From Paenibacillus dendritiformis (GTDB lineage: Bacteria; Bacillota; Bacilli; Paenibacillales; Paenibacillaceae), in contig NZ_OX216966.1 in NCBI RefSeq assembly GCF_945605565.1, positions 4,766,001-4,830,000 on the forward strand: a DNA stretch of 64,000 bases. The letters run 5' to 3'. A model generated the notes under the pieces. That model had not been told where the DNA came from, made no database searches, and saw only the letters and a list, made by a program, of their open reading frames with translations. Of this stretch, positions 1 to 8,978 are shown in pieces (the stretch's first letter is position 1; every line of letters starts with the position of its first letter). A program made the translations under genes and the position numbers.

Positions 1-365
1 ATGGCTTCGAACATGGCCGCCAGACCTGCCTTATCGTCCGAGCCGAGGATCGTGGTGCCGTCGCTGCGTATGTAGCCGTCCTCTCCGAGCTGCGGGCGAA
101 TGCCGTTGCCCGGCTTGACCGTATCCATATGGGAGGTGAAGAACAGGCGGGTGCCGCCTTCCTGTCCCGGCGTCGCCGGCCAGTTCACGATCAGGTTGCC
201 TGCCCCATGCCCCGTCACCGGAGCCGTATCGTCCTCGGTCACCTGCAGTCCGAGCGCTTCGAATTGCTGCTTGAGCACGTCGCAGATTGCGCGCTCGTTT
301 TTCGTCTCGCTGTCCACCTGCACCAATTCCATGAAATGCTTCACTACTCTATCCTGTTGAACCAT
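1..365 (-). CDS. M20-family metallopeptidase (PepT/YqjE-like), N-terminal part
   Basis: Only the first 121 codons are inside the window; the gene runs off the left edge. The translation begins MVQQDRVVKHFMELVQVDSE and contains FFTSHMDTVKPG and GSDDKAGLAAM, the usual metal-binding His/Asp motifs of M20/M25 di-zinc aminopeptidases such as peptidase T and B. subtilis YqjE. The start is fixed by AGGAGG (375-380 on the complementary strand) nine bases upstream of ATG. The family hydrolyses small peptides in the cytoplasm; the exact substrate cannot be told from this fragment. It is divergent from the next small gene. High confidence in family, moderate in subfamily. Confidence 0.85.
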   Translation of the reverse strand, partial: MVQQDRVVKHFMELVQVDSETKNERAICDVLKQQFEALGLQVTEDDTAPVTGHGAGNLIVNWPATPGQEGGTRLFFTSHMDTVKPGNGIRPQLGEDGYIRSDGTTILGSDDKAGLAAMFEA

Positions 366-454
366 ATTCGCTTTCCTCCTGACGAATTGTTCGTTACAAT
401 AAGGGTAATGATCTGAAATTCAGCTATTGCTGAAGAAAGGAGCTTACCCGTTAC

Positions 455-556
455 ATGCAATCCAAAAAGTGGTTCAAAATTATCGTCTATCTGATGCTGG
501 CGGCCATGCTCGTGTCCACTGTGCTTGTGCTGATCGAGCCGTTATTGTACGGCTGA
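455..556 (+). CDS. prli42: Prli42-type stressosome-associated membrane peptide (33 aa)
   Basis: A 33-codon gene with one hydrophobic segment (about residues 8-28) after a basic start MQSKKWFKIIVYLM and a short tail ending EPLLYG. Size, Lys/Arg N-terminus and single transmembrane helix match Prli42, the miniprotein that anchors the stressosome to the membrane in Listeria and is conserved in Firmicutes. AAAGGAG (436-442) lies upstream with a rather long spacer of 12 bases. It is divergent from the peptidase gene and convergent with lipB. The identification rests on length and composition recalled from the family, so function is inferred. No stressosome gene is seen in the window. Confidence 0.65.
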   Translation: MQSKKWFKIIVYLMLAAMLVSTVLVLIEPLLYG

Positions 557-697
557 CAGCGGCAGCATCCGGAATGGGAGGGACAGGCTGTTCCCGACAG
601 GACGCCCTGCCCTCCCGCTATCCCTGCGCAGCCTTCGTTCCGCCACTCCGCTCAACGCCCATGCAGGGGCGGGAACTCACTCCGCCTGAATCCGCTG

Positions 698-1474
698 CTA
701 CCTGCTCCGCGCCTCCAATGGCTCGACAATCGCCTCATCATACTCCAGCACCTCGGCCAAGTAAGGCAGCAGCCGTCTGCCGACGTCCTCTACCGTAAAT
801 TCCATGCCTGTGCAGTCCTCCAGAGAAGTGACACCATACTCGCTGATTCCGCACGGCACAATGCCGCTGAAGCCGGCTGCCTGGATGCCGCTCTTGACGT
901 TCAGGGCAAATCCGTGGCTCGTGACGAAGCCCCGGTGCCGGGAGCATTTATTGAACTTGACGCCGATAGCGGCCAGCTTCACGTCTCCGACCCAGACGCC
1001 CGTATATTCCGGCTTGCGGCTTCCCTCGATCCCGAACGAAGCGAGAAGCCGAATGATCGCTTCCTCCAGGGAGCGCAAGTAGCCGTGAAGGTCGATCCGC
1101 TTCCCTTCGAGCAGCAGCAGCGGATAGCCGACAAGCTGCCCCGGACCGTGATAGGTGATATCCCCGCCGCGGTCAATCTGATAGACCGCGATGCCTTGCG
1201 CCTTCAATTGCTCGGGAGACAGCAGCAAATGCTCCGGATGCCGCTGCGATCCGATCGTGTAGGTCGGCGGATGCTCCAGCAGCAGCAGCGTATCGTCCCG
1301 CTCCCCGCTGTCGACCTGCTTCACGATGCTTTTTTGCAGTTCCCACGCTTCGCCGTAGTCGGTAAAGCCCAAATGATGAACACGAAGTTTTCTCCCGCCT
1401 TGTGCCGATTCTGCCGTTCCATTCATCCTGATATCGCCTTCTTTTGTTAAAAAGTCTTCTCTCGTGCCGTTCAT
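698..1474 (-). CDS. lipB: Octanoyl-[ACP]:protein N-octanoyltransferase LipB
   Basis: 258-residue LipB: transfers octanoate from acyl carrier protein to the lipoyl-domain lysine of 2-oxoacid dehydrogenase E2 subunits, the first step of lipoate assembly, in the cytoplasm. The family motifs RGGDITYHGPGQLVGYPLL (substrate pocket), the region around KLAAIGVK with the conserved Lys, and SHGFALNV followed by the catalytic Cys in IVPCGI are all visible. The start chosen (ATG 1474) has AGGA six bases upstream, overlapping the bkdB stop; a second ATG at 1426 would remove a 16-residue leader and is also possible. It sits 14 bases downstream of bkdB on the same strand, so it is very probably cotranscribed with the E2 that it modifies. 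Confidence 0.93.
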   Translation of the reverse strand: MNGTREDFLTKEGDIRMNGTAESAQGGRKLRVHHLGFTDYGEAWELQKSIVKQVDSGERDDTLLLLEHPPTYTIGSQRHPEHLLLSPEQLKAQGIAVYQIDRGGDITYHGPGQLVGYPLLLLEGKRIDLHGYLRSLEEAIIRLLASFGIEGSRKPEYTGVWVGDVKLAAIGVKFNKCSRHRGFVTSHGFALNVKSGIQAAGFSGIVPCGISEYGVTSLEDCTGMEFTVEDVGRRLLPYLAEVLEYDEAIVEPLEARSR

Positions 1475-1488
1475 GCCGGTTCCTGCGC

Positions 1489-2862
1489 TCAGTACACTTT
1501 CGTATCGAGCGTATAGCCTTCCAGATTCTCCTTCACGCGCTGCAGGAAGCGGCCGCAGATGACGCCGTCCAAAATGCGGTGATCGAGCGATAAGCACATG
1601 TTCGCCATCGAGCGGACCGCGATCATGTCGTTGATGACGACCGGCTTCTTGACGATCGACTCGAACGTCAGAATCGCCGCCTGCGGATAGTTGATTATCG
1701 GGTAGGACAGAATCGAGCCGAACGAGCCCGTATTGTTCACGGTGAAGGTTCCGCCCTGCATATCATCGGGTCTGAGCCGTCCTTCGCGCGTTTTGCGCGC
1801 CAACTCGTCGATTTCCCGGGCGAGGCCCGCAATGTTCTTCTGATCCGCATGCTTGATGACCGGCGTCAGCACCGAGTCTTCCGTGCCGACCGCCAGCGAC
1901 AGATTGATGTCCCGCTTGACGATAATCTTGTCGACAGCCCAGACCGAGTTCATGATCGGATAATCCTTAATCGCGTTGACGACCGCCTTGAGCACGAAGG
2001 CGAGATAGGTCAGATTGAAGCCTTCCTTGCGCATGAACTCGTCCTTGACCTTGTTGCGCAGCAGCACGAGATTCGTCACGTCGACTTCAATCATCGTCCA
2101 CGCATGCGGAATCTCGGAGACGCTTTGCCGCATCCGGCTCGCAATCGTATGGCGGATAGGCGTCACGTCAATGAACGTCTCTCCGCGGCCGGCTTCCTCT
2201 ACTTCGATGGTCGGTATGCGCGGCGAATCCGCCAGATGGAGCCCCGAATGGCGCACCGGCACCTGAGCCGCATCCGGCAGCGGCTCCGAAGCTGCGTTAG
2301 GGGCCGGAGTTCCGGCCTGGCCCGCCGGCGATGAGGCTGCTTGGCGAAGCGTCTGCCCGCCCGCACCTGCTCCAGCGCCTGCGGCAGTCGCTCCCGACTC
2401 GACGGCCGCCTGCACGTCCTTCCGCGTAATCCGGCCGCCTAAGCCGGAGCCCTTCAAGCGGGTCAGATCGATGCCATGCTCCGACGCCAAGCGTTGGACG
2501 GCAGGCGAGTAGCGCCCGCTCATATCTTGCCCGGCGGAAGCAGGCGCCGGGACGCTGCCCTGCGCGGCGGCAGGCTTGTTCGCCTGCCCTGCGTCCGCCG
2601 GAACCGCAGCCGCTTCCGTGCGGACGCGGCAGATAACGGCGCCGACGGCTACGGTCTCGCCCTCTTGCGCGATAATCTGTTCCATGACGCCCGCTTCGGT
2701 AGCCGGCAGTTCAGCAACGACTTTATCGGTAATGACTTCACAGATTGGCTCATACGCCTCGAACGAGTCTCCGGGCTTCTTCAGCCATTTGCCGATCGTA
2801 GCCTGCACAAGCGATTCGGCCAACTGCGGCATCGTGATTTCTTTCCCATTAACATCAGACAT
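1489..2862 (-). CDS. bkdB: Branched-chain 2-oxoacid dehydrogenase E2 (dihydrolipoyl acyltransferase)
   Basis: 457 residues. One N-terminal lipoyl domain with the modified lysine in EVITDKVVAELPA (Lys47), an Ala/Pro-rich linker, a peripheral-subunit binding domain (GRYSPAVQRLASEHGIDL...GRITRKDV, about residues 115-155), a second Ala/Gly-rich linker and a C-terminal catalytic acyltransferase domain ending in LSLDHRILDG, with the catalytic His. It transfers branched acyl groups from E1 to CoA and forms the core of the complex. GGGAGTG precedes the ATG. The upstream E1 genes, the unlinked-spaced E3 gene and lipB downstream support a branched-chain rather than pyruvate specificity; the latter is inferred from the E1 sequences. 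Confidence 0.93.
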   Translation of the reverse strand: MSDVNGKEITMPQLAESLVQATIGKWLKKPGDSFEAYEPICEVITDKVVAELPATEAGVMEQIIAQEGETVAVGAVICRVRTEAAAVPADAGQANKPAAAQGSVPAPASAGQDMSGRYSPAVQRLASEHGIDLTRLKGSGLGGRITRKDVQAAVESGATAAGAGAGAGGQTLRQAASSPAGQAGTPAPNAASEPLPDAAQVPVRHSGLHLADSPRIPTIEVEEAGRGETFIDVTPIRHTIASRMRQSVSEIPHAWTMIEVDVTNLVLLRNKVKDEFMRKEGFNLTYLAFVLKAVVNAIKDYPIMNSVWAVDKIIVKRDINLSLAVGTEDSVLTPVIKHADQKNIAGLAREIDELARKTREGRLRPDDMQGGTFTVNNTGSFGSILSYPIINYPQAAILTFESIVKKPVVINDMIAVRSMANMCLSLDHRILDGVICGRFLQRVKENLEGYTLDTKVY

Positions 2863-2962
2863 TGATTTTCACTCCCGTTCTTGACAACCGGCCGGACCCT
2901 GCGAATCTGCGGCATGCTTGAGCACAGTGCCGGCGTTCCGCCTGTCCGGCCGCTTCCCGTCC

Positions 2963-3946
2963 TTAGAACAACGCCAGCTCGCGCATGGCATCCTTGACCT
3001 TATCCTTGTTCAACATAAAGAACTTCTCGAGCGGAGGGCTGTACGGTCCTGCCGGAATATCCGGGCTGCACAGTCTCTTGATCGGCGCGTCCAGATCGAA
3101 CAGCAGCTCTTCCGCAATAATGGCGGAGACCTCCGCGCCGATACCTCCCGACTTGTTGTCTTCATGAATGATCAACACTTTGCCCGTCTTCGCCGCCGCT
3201 TCGAGAATCGCTTCCCGATCCAGCGGTTGAATCGTGCGCAGATCAAGAATATGCGCGCTGATCCCTTCCTTGGCCAGCTCATCCGCAGCTTGCATCGACA
3301 TATGGACCGGCAGGCTGTAGGTGATGACGGTAATATCCGTTCCTTCGCGCACGACATTCGCTTGTCCAATCGGAACGACATAATCGCCTTCCGGCACTTC
3401 CCCGCTAATCATGCGATAGCATTTCTTATTCTCGAAATATAATACCGGGTCCGGGTCGCGGATAGCCGCAATGAGCAGACCCTTCGCGTCATAAGGCGTG
3501 GCCGGAGCGACGATCTTCAATCCGGGCGTGCCGAAAAAGACCGATTCGGGACATTGTGAATGGTACAGTCCGCCAGCCACCCCGCCCCCAATCGGGGCGC
3601 GAATGACAAGCGGACAGGACCAGTCATTGTTGGAGCGGTAGCGGATTCTCGCCGCTTCGCTGATAATCTGGTTCGTCGCCGGGAACATGAAGTCCGAATA
3701 CTGCATTTCTGCGATCGGCTTCATCCCGACCATCGCGGCGCCGATCGCGACGCCCGCGATCGCGGATTCGGCCAGCGGCGTATCGAGCGAGCGCGCTTCG
3801 CCGAATTGCTCATACAGCCCCTTCGTCGTCGTGAACACGCCGCCCTTGAGCCCGACATCCTCGCCAAGCACGAATACGTCGGCATCCCGTTCCATCTCTT
3901 CCTTCATTGCCGTTCGTATTGCGTCAATATAATCGATTACCGCCAT
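2963..3946 (-). CDS. bkdAB: Branched-chain 2-oxoacid dehydrogenase E1 beta subunit
   Basis: 327 residues, the normal length of BkdAB. The start MAVIDYIDAIRTAMKEEMER follows GGAGGAAGCAGGCAC inside the end of bkdAA, so the two genes overlap by 10 bases and are translationally coupled. Family signatures include VLGEDVGLKGGVF, TPLAESAIAGVAIGAA and RAPIGGG. With the alpha subunit it decarboxylates branched 2-oxoacids from Val, Leu and Ile, which gives the iso- and anteiso-acyl primers used for membrane lipids. A longer upstream in-frame extension exists but lies entirely inside bkdAA and is not credible. Confidence 0.94.
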   Translation of the reverse strand: MAVIDYIDAIRTAMKEEMERDADVFVLGEDVGLKGGVFTTTKGLYEQFGEARSLDTPLAESAIAGVAIGAAMVGMKPIAEMQYSDFMFPATNQIISEAARIRYRSNNDWSCPLVIRAPIGGGVAGGLYHSQCPESVFFGTPGLKIVAPATPYDAKGLLIAAIRDPDPVLYFENKKCYRMISGEVPEGDYVVPIGQANVVREGTDITVITYSLPVHMSMQAADELAKEGISAHILDLRTIQPLDREAILEAAAKTGKVLIIHEDNKSGGIGAEVSAIIAEELLFDLDAPIKRLCSPDIPAGPYSPPLEKFFMLNKDKVKDAMRELALF

Positions 3947-4968
3947 GTGCCTGCTTCCTCCTCCGCATAGACGTGCCGCAGCGCCTCTTCTCCAGCCGGG
4001 AAGGCAGCCTGCTCGGCGTACGCGATATCGCGATCCACCATCGATTTGATGTCCGCGATGAGCTGCGCGTCCTCTTCCTCTGACCAGAGGCCGCATTCCA
4101 TCAAATACGCCTTGTAGCGAGGCAGCGCATCGTTCTTCCAGTTCATCTCCACTTCTTCCTTCGACCGGTATACCATATCATTGTCCGAAGTCGAATGCGG
4201 AGCCAACCGGTACATCACCGCCTCGATAAGAGTAGGCCCTTCGCCCCGAAGCGCCCGCTCGCGTGCTTCCTTGACGGTGCGATACACCTCCAGCACATCG
4301 CAGCCGTCGATGCGTACCCCAGGGAAGCCATAGCCCAGCGCCCGGTCGCTGATGCGTCCCGCCACCTGCTTGTCCAGAGGGACGGAGATGGCATACTGGT
4401 TATTCTCCACCATCACGATCATCGGCAGCTTATGCACGCCCGCGAAGTTGCACCCCTCATGGAAATCCCCCTGGTTGCTCGAGCCGTCGCCCAGCGTGAC
4501 GAAGGAGACCGCTTCTTCGTTGCGCATTTTCGCCGCCAGCGCAATGCCTACGGCATGCGGCACTTGCGTCGCCACCGGACTGGATCCGGTGACGATGCGA
4601 AGTCGCTTGCAGCCGAAATGGCCCGGCATCTGCCGGCCGCCGCTGTTCGGATCCTCGGCCTTGGCAAAAATGGCCAGCATCAATTCTCTTATCGTCATAC
4701 CGACGGACAGGACGAATCCGTAATCGCGGTAATAGGGTAAAAAATAGTCTTTCTCCTTATCCAATGCAAATGCCGCACCGATCTGGGCAGCTTCCTGACC
4801 GATACCGGATACGTGAAAATTGATTTTTCCCGCCCGCTGCAGCAGCAGCGCCCGTTCATCGTACATGCGGGCAAGCCGCATCTTCCGGTACATGTCAACC
4901 GCCTGTTCATCCGAGAGTCCGAGGGACTCATGCCTCGTCTTCTGACGAGTATTCACTTCCGGCGTCAT
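3937..4968 (-). CDS. bkdAA: Branched-chain 2-oxoacid dehydrogenase E1 alpha subunit
   Basis: 343 residues. The thiamine diphosphate motif runs from GDGSSNQGDFHEG to ENNQYAIS (about residues 160-195), and the phosphorylation-loop-like segment YRLAPHSTSDND follows. The ATG at 4968 is chosen because AAGGAGG lies eight bases upstream; another ATG 21 bases earlier actually precedes that ribosome site. It decarboxylates branched 2-oxoacids and hands the acyl group to the lipoyl arm of BkdB. The 136-base gap to lpd holds no gene and may carry a promoter, but I cannot define one. Unlike B. subtilis, no ptb, bcd, buk or bkdR gene is in the cluster within the window. Confidence 0.94.
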   Translation of the reverse strand: MTPEVNTRQKTRHESLGLSDEQAVDMYRKMRLARMYDERALLLQRAGKINFHVSGIGQEAAQIGAAFALDKEKDYFLPYYRDYGFVLSVGMTIRELMLAIFAKAEDPNSGGRQMPGHFGCKRLRIVTGSSPVATQVPHAVGIALAAKMRNEEAVSFVTLGDGSSNQGDFHEGCNFAGVHKLPMIVMVENNQYAISVPLDKQVAGRISDRALGYGFPGVRIDGCDVLEVYRTVKEARERALRGEGPTLIEAVMYRLAPHSTSDNDMVYRSKEEVEMNWKNDALPRYKAYLMECGLWSEEEDAQLIADIKSMVDRDIAYAEQAAFPAGEEALRHVYAEEEAGTWR

Positions 4969-5104
4969 GAAGCAGACCTCCTTATTCATTCAAGTCTGTC
5001 GCAAGTATAATACCAGGTACTAAGACTTGACTCTAAACTTATTATACTCTCATCGTTCTGAAAAAGAAAACATCAGCTAAAGTCAGGTTCCGCTTCCGGA
5101 TGCG

Positions 5105-6532
5105 TCAGATATGAATCGCTTTGCCTTCTACGGCCAGCATCGCTTCGGTCAATATCTCGGAGAGCGACGGATGCGGCCGGATGACCTGCCCCATCTCCCA
5201 CGCGGTCGCATCCAGCAGCATGGCTGCCGAAGCTTCCCCGATCAGCTCGGTCGCATGGGGCCCGACAATATGAACGCCGAGCAGATCGCGGGACCGGGCA
5301 TCCGCAATCACCTTCGCGAACCCTTCCGGTTCGCCGTGCACCAGTGACTTGCCGACCGCATGCAGCGGCACGCGGCTGACCTTCACGTCATAGCCTGCGG
5401 CTCTCGCTTCCTGCTCCGTCCAGCCGATTGAGGCCGCTTCCGGACGGGAGTAGATCGCGCGCGGAATGTTCCGCGAGTCATAACCAACCGACGTATCGCC
5501 GCACAGATGGCGCACGGCGGTCAGACCTTCGGCTGCAGCGGCATGAGCCAGTTGCAGGCCGCCGATCACGTCGCCAATCGCATAAATATGGGACTCGTTC
5601 GTCTGCATCCACTCGTTGACGCGGATGAACCCTTTCTCCGTTTCCAGGCCGACATTTTCCAAGCCGATATTCTCGATATTAGCCTGTCTTCCTATAGATA
5701 CGAGCAGCTTGTCCGCATTTATGCTTACGCTCTCCCCGTTTTCCTCAATAATGAGATGAACTTCTCCCCGCTCTTCATCCTTATGTACCGCTTCCGGCTG
5801 AAGCGCCGCCTTCGTATGGAAGCGGACGCCCCGCTTCGCCAATTGCCGCTGGAGCTCACGCGCCGTCTCTTCCTCTTCCATCGGGACAATGCGCTCCCCC
5901 GCTTCGATGACATCGACCTCCACGCCGAAGTCGGCAAGCATCGATGCCCATTCGACGCCGATGACGCCGCCGCCCAATATGGCAACGCGCGCCGGAAGCT
6001 TCTCCCATTCCAACGCCTGATCCGTCGTAACGATGAGGTCTCCATCGGCGTCCAGTCCCGGCAGCATCCGCGGACGGGATCCGGTCGCGATAATGAGATG
6101 CTTCGGCACGATCGTATCGGCCTCCTTATCCGGGTATTCAACCGCCACCGAACCGCTCTTCGGGGAAAAAATCGACGGCCCCATGACCCGTCCGGTGCCA
6201 TGAATCACTTCAATCGCATGCTTCCGCATCAGCATCGAGACCCCTTGATGCAGCTTCTCGACAACGTCCCGTTTGCGGGCCTGGACATGGTCAAAGCGCA
6301 GCTTCACGCCCTCGACCTCGATGCCGTAGGCCGAACCGTTCACCGCTTGCTGATACACTTCCGCGCTGCGCAGGAGCGCCTTGCTCGGAATGCACCCGCG
6401 GTGCAGGCAGGTTCCGCCCAGCTTCTCCCGTTCAATGACGACGACCGATTTCCCCGCTTGCGCCGCCGCGATGGCCGCGACATATCCGCCCGTTCCTCCG
6501 CCCAAAATGGCTACATCGACTTGCTTTGTCAT
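5105..6532 (-). CDS. lpdA: Dihydrolipoyl dehydrogenase (E3)
   Basis: 475-residue FAD-dependent disulfide oxidoreductase. N-terminal dinucleotide site AILGGGTGGYVAAIAAAQAG, redox-active disulfide GGTCLHRGCIPSKALL, NAD site VAILGGGVIGVEWAS and C-terminal dimer motif RPHPSLSEILTEA with the catalytic His. It reoxidises the dihydrolipoyl group of BkdB. The ATG at 6532 is preceded by AAGGAG with an eight-base spacer; an in-frame GTG nine bases earlier is less likely. It is first in the bkd cluster. Sequence fits the LpdV type of E3 associated with branched-chain complexes, by context rather than a diagnostic residue. Confidence 0.94.
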   Translation of the reverse strand: MTKQVDVAILGGGTGGYVAAIAAAQAGKSVVVIEREKLGGTCLHRGCIPSKALLRSAEVYQQAVNGSAYGIEVEGVKLRFDHVQARKRDVVEKLHQGVSMLMRKHAIEVIHGTGRVMGPSIFSPKSGSVAVEYPDKEADTIVPKHLIIATGSRPRMLPGLDADGDLIVTTDQALEWEKLPARVAILGGGVIGVEWASMLADFGVEVDVIEAGERIVPMEEEETARELQRQLAKRGVRFHTKAALQPEAVHKDEERGEVHLIIEENGESVSINADKLLVSIGRQANIENIGLENVGLETEKGFIRVNEWMQTNESHIYAIGDVIGGLQLAHAAAAEGLTAVRHLCGDTSVGYDSRNIPRAIYSRPEAASIGWTEQEARAAGYDVKVSRVPLHAVGKSLVHGEPEGFAKVIADARSRDLLGVHIVGPHATELIGEASAAMLLDATAWEMGQVIRPHPSLSEILTEAMLAVEGKAIHI

Positions 6533-6724
6533 ACCAAGCACTCCTTTTTATCGTCCGAATCCATTGGTTCTATTGTACTCCCTTTTTCCGGCACCGCCAA
6601 ACCTGAATCTGTCAACCGCCCTCGCCCCAAGGGCGCGATCTGATTAGACAATCCCCCGATTTCAAGGTAAGATAAAACATAGTTAATGATGAATGATGAA
6701 CATATTCCGACAGGTGATCTATTC

Positions 6725-7093
6725 ATGAGACAGGATACGCATGTGATAACCCGCTTTATTGCCATCTTGCTGCTCGTCATTCCGGGCCTTCTTGCGACCT
6801 TCGGCTTTTTGACGATGAAGAACGTCATCTTCGATTACATCGCCGACCATGGGAATGACAGTCTCGCCGCCCCTTCCTTCGGCTGGCTTCCTTTCCTTGG
6901 CGGCTTCGTCATGTTCGCCATCGGAGTCGCCTTTATCGGCGGTTGGGTGTTCTACCGCGACCGCAAGCGGAATTACGTCGCCCCCCGCTTCCGCAAGAAG
7001 AAGGGGCCGCGGCCGGCCTCGTTCAAGCCCATGATCGATCAGCAGGCCAGTGCCCGCGATGGTTCGTCTTCCGAACCTCCGGCCTCGTCATAG
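6725..7093 (+). CDS. DUF2627 membrane protein
   Basis: 122 residues with two hydrophobic segments (about residues 8-28 and 55-75) separated by a short extracytoplasmic loop, then a basic cytoplasmic tail YRDRKRNYVAPRFRKKKGPRP. This layout is that of DUF2627 proteins (B. subtilis YqzF type), which lie next to bkd genes in many Bacillales. AGGTGAT precedes the ATG at 6725; an upstream in-frame ATG at 6686 lacks a ribosome site. Function unknown. It diverges from lpd and ends in a strong terminator. Confidence 0.8.
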   Translation: MRQDTHVITRFIAILLLVIPGLLATFGFLTMKNVIFDYIADHGNDSLAAPSFGWLPFLGGFVMFAIGVAFIGGWVFYRDRKRNYVAPRFRKKKGPRPASFKPMIDQQASARDGSSSEPPASS

Positions 7094-7096
7094 CAC

Positions 7097-7139
7097 AAAA
7101 CGGTCTCCCCGCCCTTCCGGACGGTTGGAGACCGTTTTT
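7097..7139 (+). terminator. Rho-independent terminator after the DUF2627 gene
   Basis: Ten-base perfect stem AACGGTCTCC / GGAGACCGTT followed directly by TTTTTG. It ends the plus-strand gene and, being nearly symmetric, may also serve the convergent minus-strand gene that stops at 7150. Confidence 0.9.
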
Positions 7140-7149
7140 GCTTTTCCTC

Positions 7150-8658
7150 TTATTTATCGGACCGGTCTTGATCCAGCTTGGCGCGCAGCCGCGCCAGTTC
7201 CCGCTCTACCTGCTCCTCCCGGCTCCATTGCTTCGCCTCGTCTTCTGCGGCCTTCTCTTCCTGCTCCGCCCCTGCATCGGGCCCGCCCGATGCAGCAGAG
7301 GCACCATGTTGAGGATCGGGTATCTCGTCCACAGATAGCTCCTCCTGCGGCTCCGCCACAGCATCCGCCCGAATAATAAGCTGCGATCCATCCTGGAACT
7401 CCATCGTACGGCGGACGGGAGGATTCTCTTCTGCATCCTCCCTCGTCTCTTCCGGAACGGCCGATCCCGCGTAAGGCAGCATCCGGTCCGGTATCGTGAT
7501 GGCGTTGCGGGTTCCGCTCATCTTTTCATAGAAGAGACGCTTATCCCGCCGGAAAATATGCAGCAGCACATGCAGACCCACGAACGCATTGAAGACGAGC
7601 CATAAAATGATGACAATCGGCGCGAACCCGCCCAATTCGGCGAGATAACCGGAATTCAACACGTAGAAAAATACATAATTGATCCCGCCGATACCGAAAT
7701 ACAGCAAGCCGTACCGGATGAGCAGACCTTTGAAAGAAAGCTTGTTCGTCCGCTCCGGATCCGCCGCCAAGCGGTCATCGATCAGATGAATGCGCGTCAC
7801 CCATTTGCCGAATGTCTTCCCTTCGGTCCACAGCGGCATCAGAATGAAATAGACGAAAATCGTTATCGCCAGCACCCATCCATTGGACTCCAAGTAGTTC
7901 AGGAAGTGATCGACGTCATTCCCGTTGGCCGCCACCATGAAAATGGCGATAATCCAGTAAATAAATCCGATGCACAAATAGTCGAGCCAGAGGGCAATCG
8001 CCCGGCGAATGAAGCCAACCGGCCTGCGCGTCAGATCCACGTCCGCATCCAATTTGCTGCTATGCGGCAGGAAATACGTAATCAAGGGAGCCAGCACAAA
8101 TCCAAGCATCCCGCCGACCGTATTGAGCATCAAATCATCGACATCGAACAGCCGGTATGGGCACGCATAGATCCCGTATAAGCCCGTGCGCTGCGTCGTC
8201 TCGAAAAAGAGAGACACAACAAAGGCGATAATCGTCGTCGCCAAGAACGATTTTCGGAAATAATAACGAAGATAGACCCCCAACGGCAATGTTAATGCGA
8301 CGTTGAAGGCCGCCTGCCAGAAAGCCCGCTCCCCTAATATCGTCACATAGGTCGAAGGCTGGGACCAGACGACATTCGTCTCCTTCATAATGTCGCGGAT
8401 AAATGTGAATGGAATCCATTGAGAAAATACACCGCTCCCGCCGGGCACGCAGTTATCGCGATTGGCTGGCAGAGGCAGAATGACGAGATAGTACGCTGAA
8501 ATAAAATAAAGCAGCATCGAGTACAGCACAAAGGACCGTACTTTGTTCACGTAGCCATATTTGCGGTACTGCACGATTAAAAACGGCAGTGTCAGAAAAA
8601 AGGCCGCGATCGGAAATGTGATCAACGCGATTTTGATCGGAAATAAATAAGCATTCAT
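7150..8658 (-). CDS. VanZ-RDD fusion integral membrane protein
   Basis: 502 residues. The N-terminal half has several membrane segments and the VanZ pattern: YYLVILPLPANRD, the conserved ETTQRTGLYGIYACPYRLFDVDDLMLNTVGG block and a helix after it. The middle part, from RRPVGFIRRAIALWLDYLC to GKWVTRIHLID, is an RDD domain with its Arg-Asp pair region and four helices. The last about 110 residues are acidic and probably cytoplasmic. VanZ proteins are linked to glycopeptide or lipoglycopeptide tolerance; RDD proteins are of unclear or ion-transport function. The start at 8658 has AAAGGGG about 13 bases upstream; earlier ATGs lack a ribosome site. Function is unknown. Confidence 0.82.
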   Translation of the reverse strand: MNAYLFPIKIALITFPIAAFFLTLPFLIVQYRKYGYVNKVRSFVLYSMLLYFISAYYLVILPLPANRDNCVPGGSGVFSQWIPFTFIRDIMKETNVVWSQPSTYVTILGERAFWQAAFNVALTLPLGVYLRYYFRKSFLATTIIAFVVSLFFETTQRTGLYGIYACPYRLFDVDDLMLNTVGGMLGFVLAPLITYFLPHSSKLDADVDLTRRPVGFIRRAIALWLDYLCIGFIYWIIAIFMVAANGNDVDHFLNYLESNGWVLAITIFVYFILMPLWTEGKTFGKWVTRIHLIDDRLAADPERTNKLSFKGLLIRYGLLYFGIGGINYVFFYVLNSGYLAELGGFAPIVIILWLVFNAFVGLHVLLHIFRRDKRLFYEKMSGTRNAITIPDRMLPYAGSAVPEETREDAEENPPVRRTMEFQDGSQLIIRADAVAEPQEELSVDEIPDPQHGASAASGGPDAGAEQEEKAAEDEAKQWSREEQVERELARLRAKLDQDRSDK

Positions 8659-8978
8659 CGTTGCTGGCTTACCCCTTTGTTGCACAGTCATGTTTTTGTA
8701 TGTAAATAGCGTATGGCTGCCGCACACCGAAGTCTTATTTTGGACGCAGACGTATGCGGCGATTCCTTCAACGCTCGTCTATTTTACCGTATTTCGCCGA
8801 ATTCTCCAATAAAAATCGTGCAATGCACCATCCCAGCGAACCGAGGCCATTTCTCGAACCTGACAATTCAAAATTTCTTCTTATTTTATAGCCCTTTTTC
8901 GTCATGTTTTTCCATGCGAAGCCTGATAAAATGGCAACATGCAACAGCCAAATCGGATAAAGGAGGAATCAACGAGCC
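8659..8978. other. Intergenic region between divergent genes
   Basis: About 320 bases between the divergent VanZ-RDD and DJ-1/PfpI genes. It is AT-rich towards the right and must hold both promoters, but no box pair is convincing. AAAGGAGG (8959-8966) is the ribosome site of the right-hand gene. No other feature is visible. Confidence 0.5.

Noticed and set aside
554..698. GGGAGGG.CAGG / CCTGCCCTCCC inverted repeat as terminator between prli42 and lipB
   Set aside because: Imperfect stem without a T run; possible but not supportable.
5507..6643. 378-codon plus-strand frame antisense to lpd
   Set aside because: No start signal and composition of a shadow; lpd motifs are unambiguous on the other strand.
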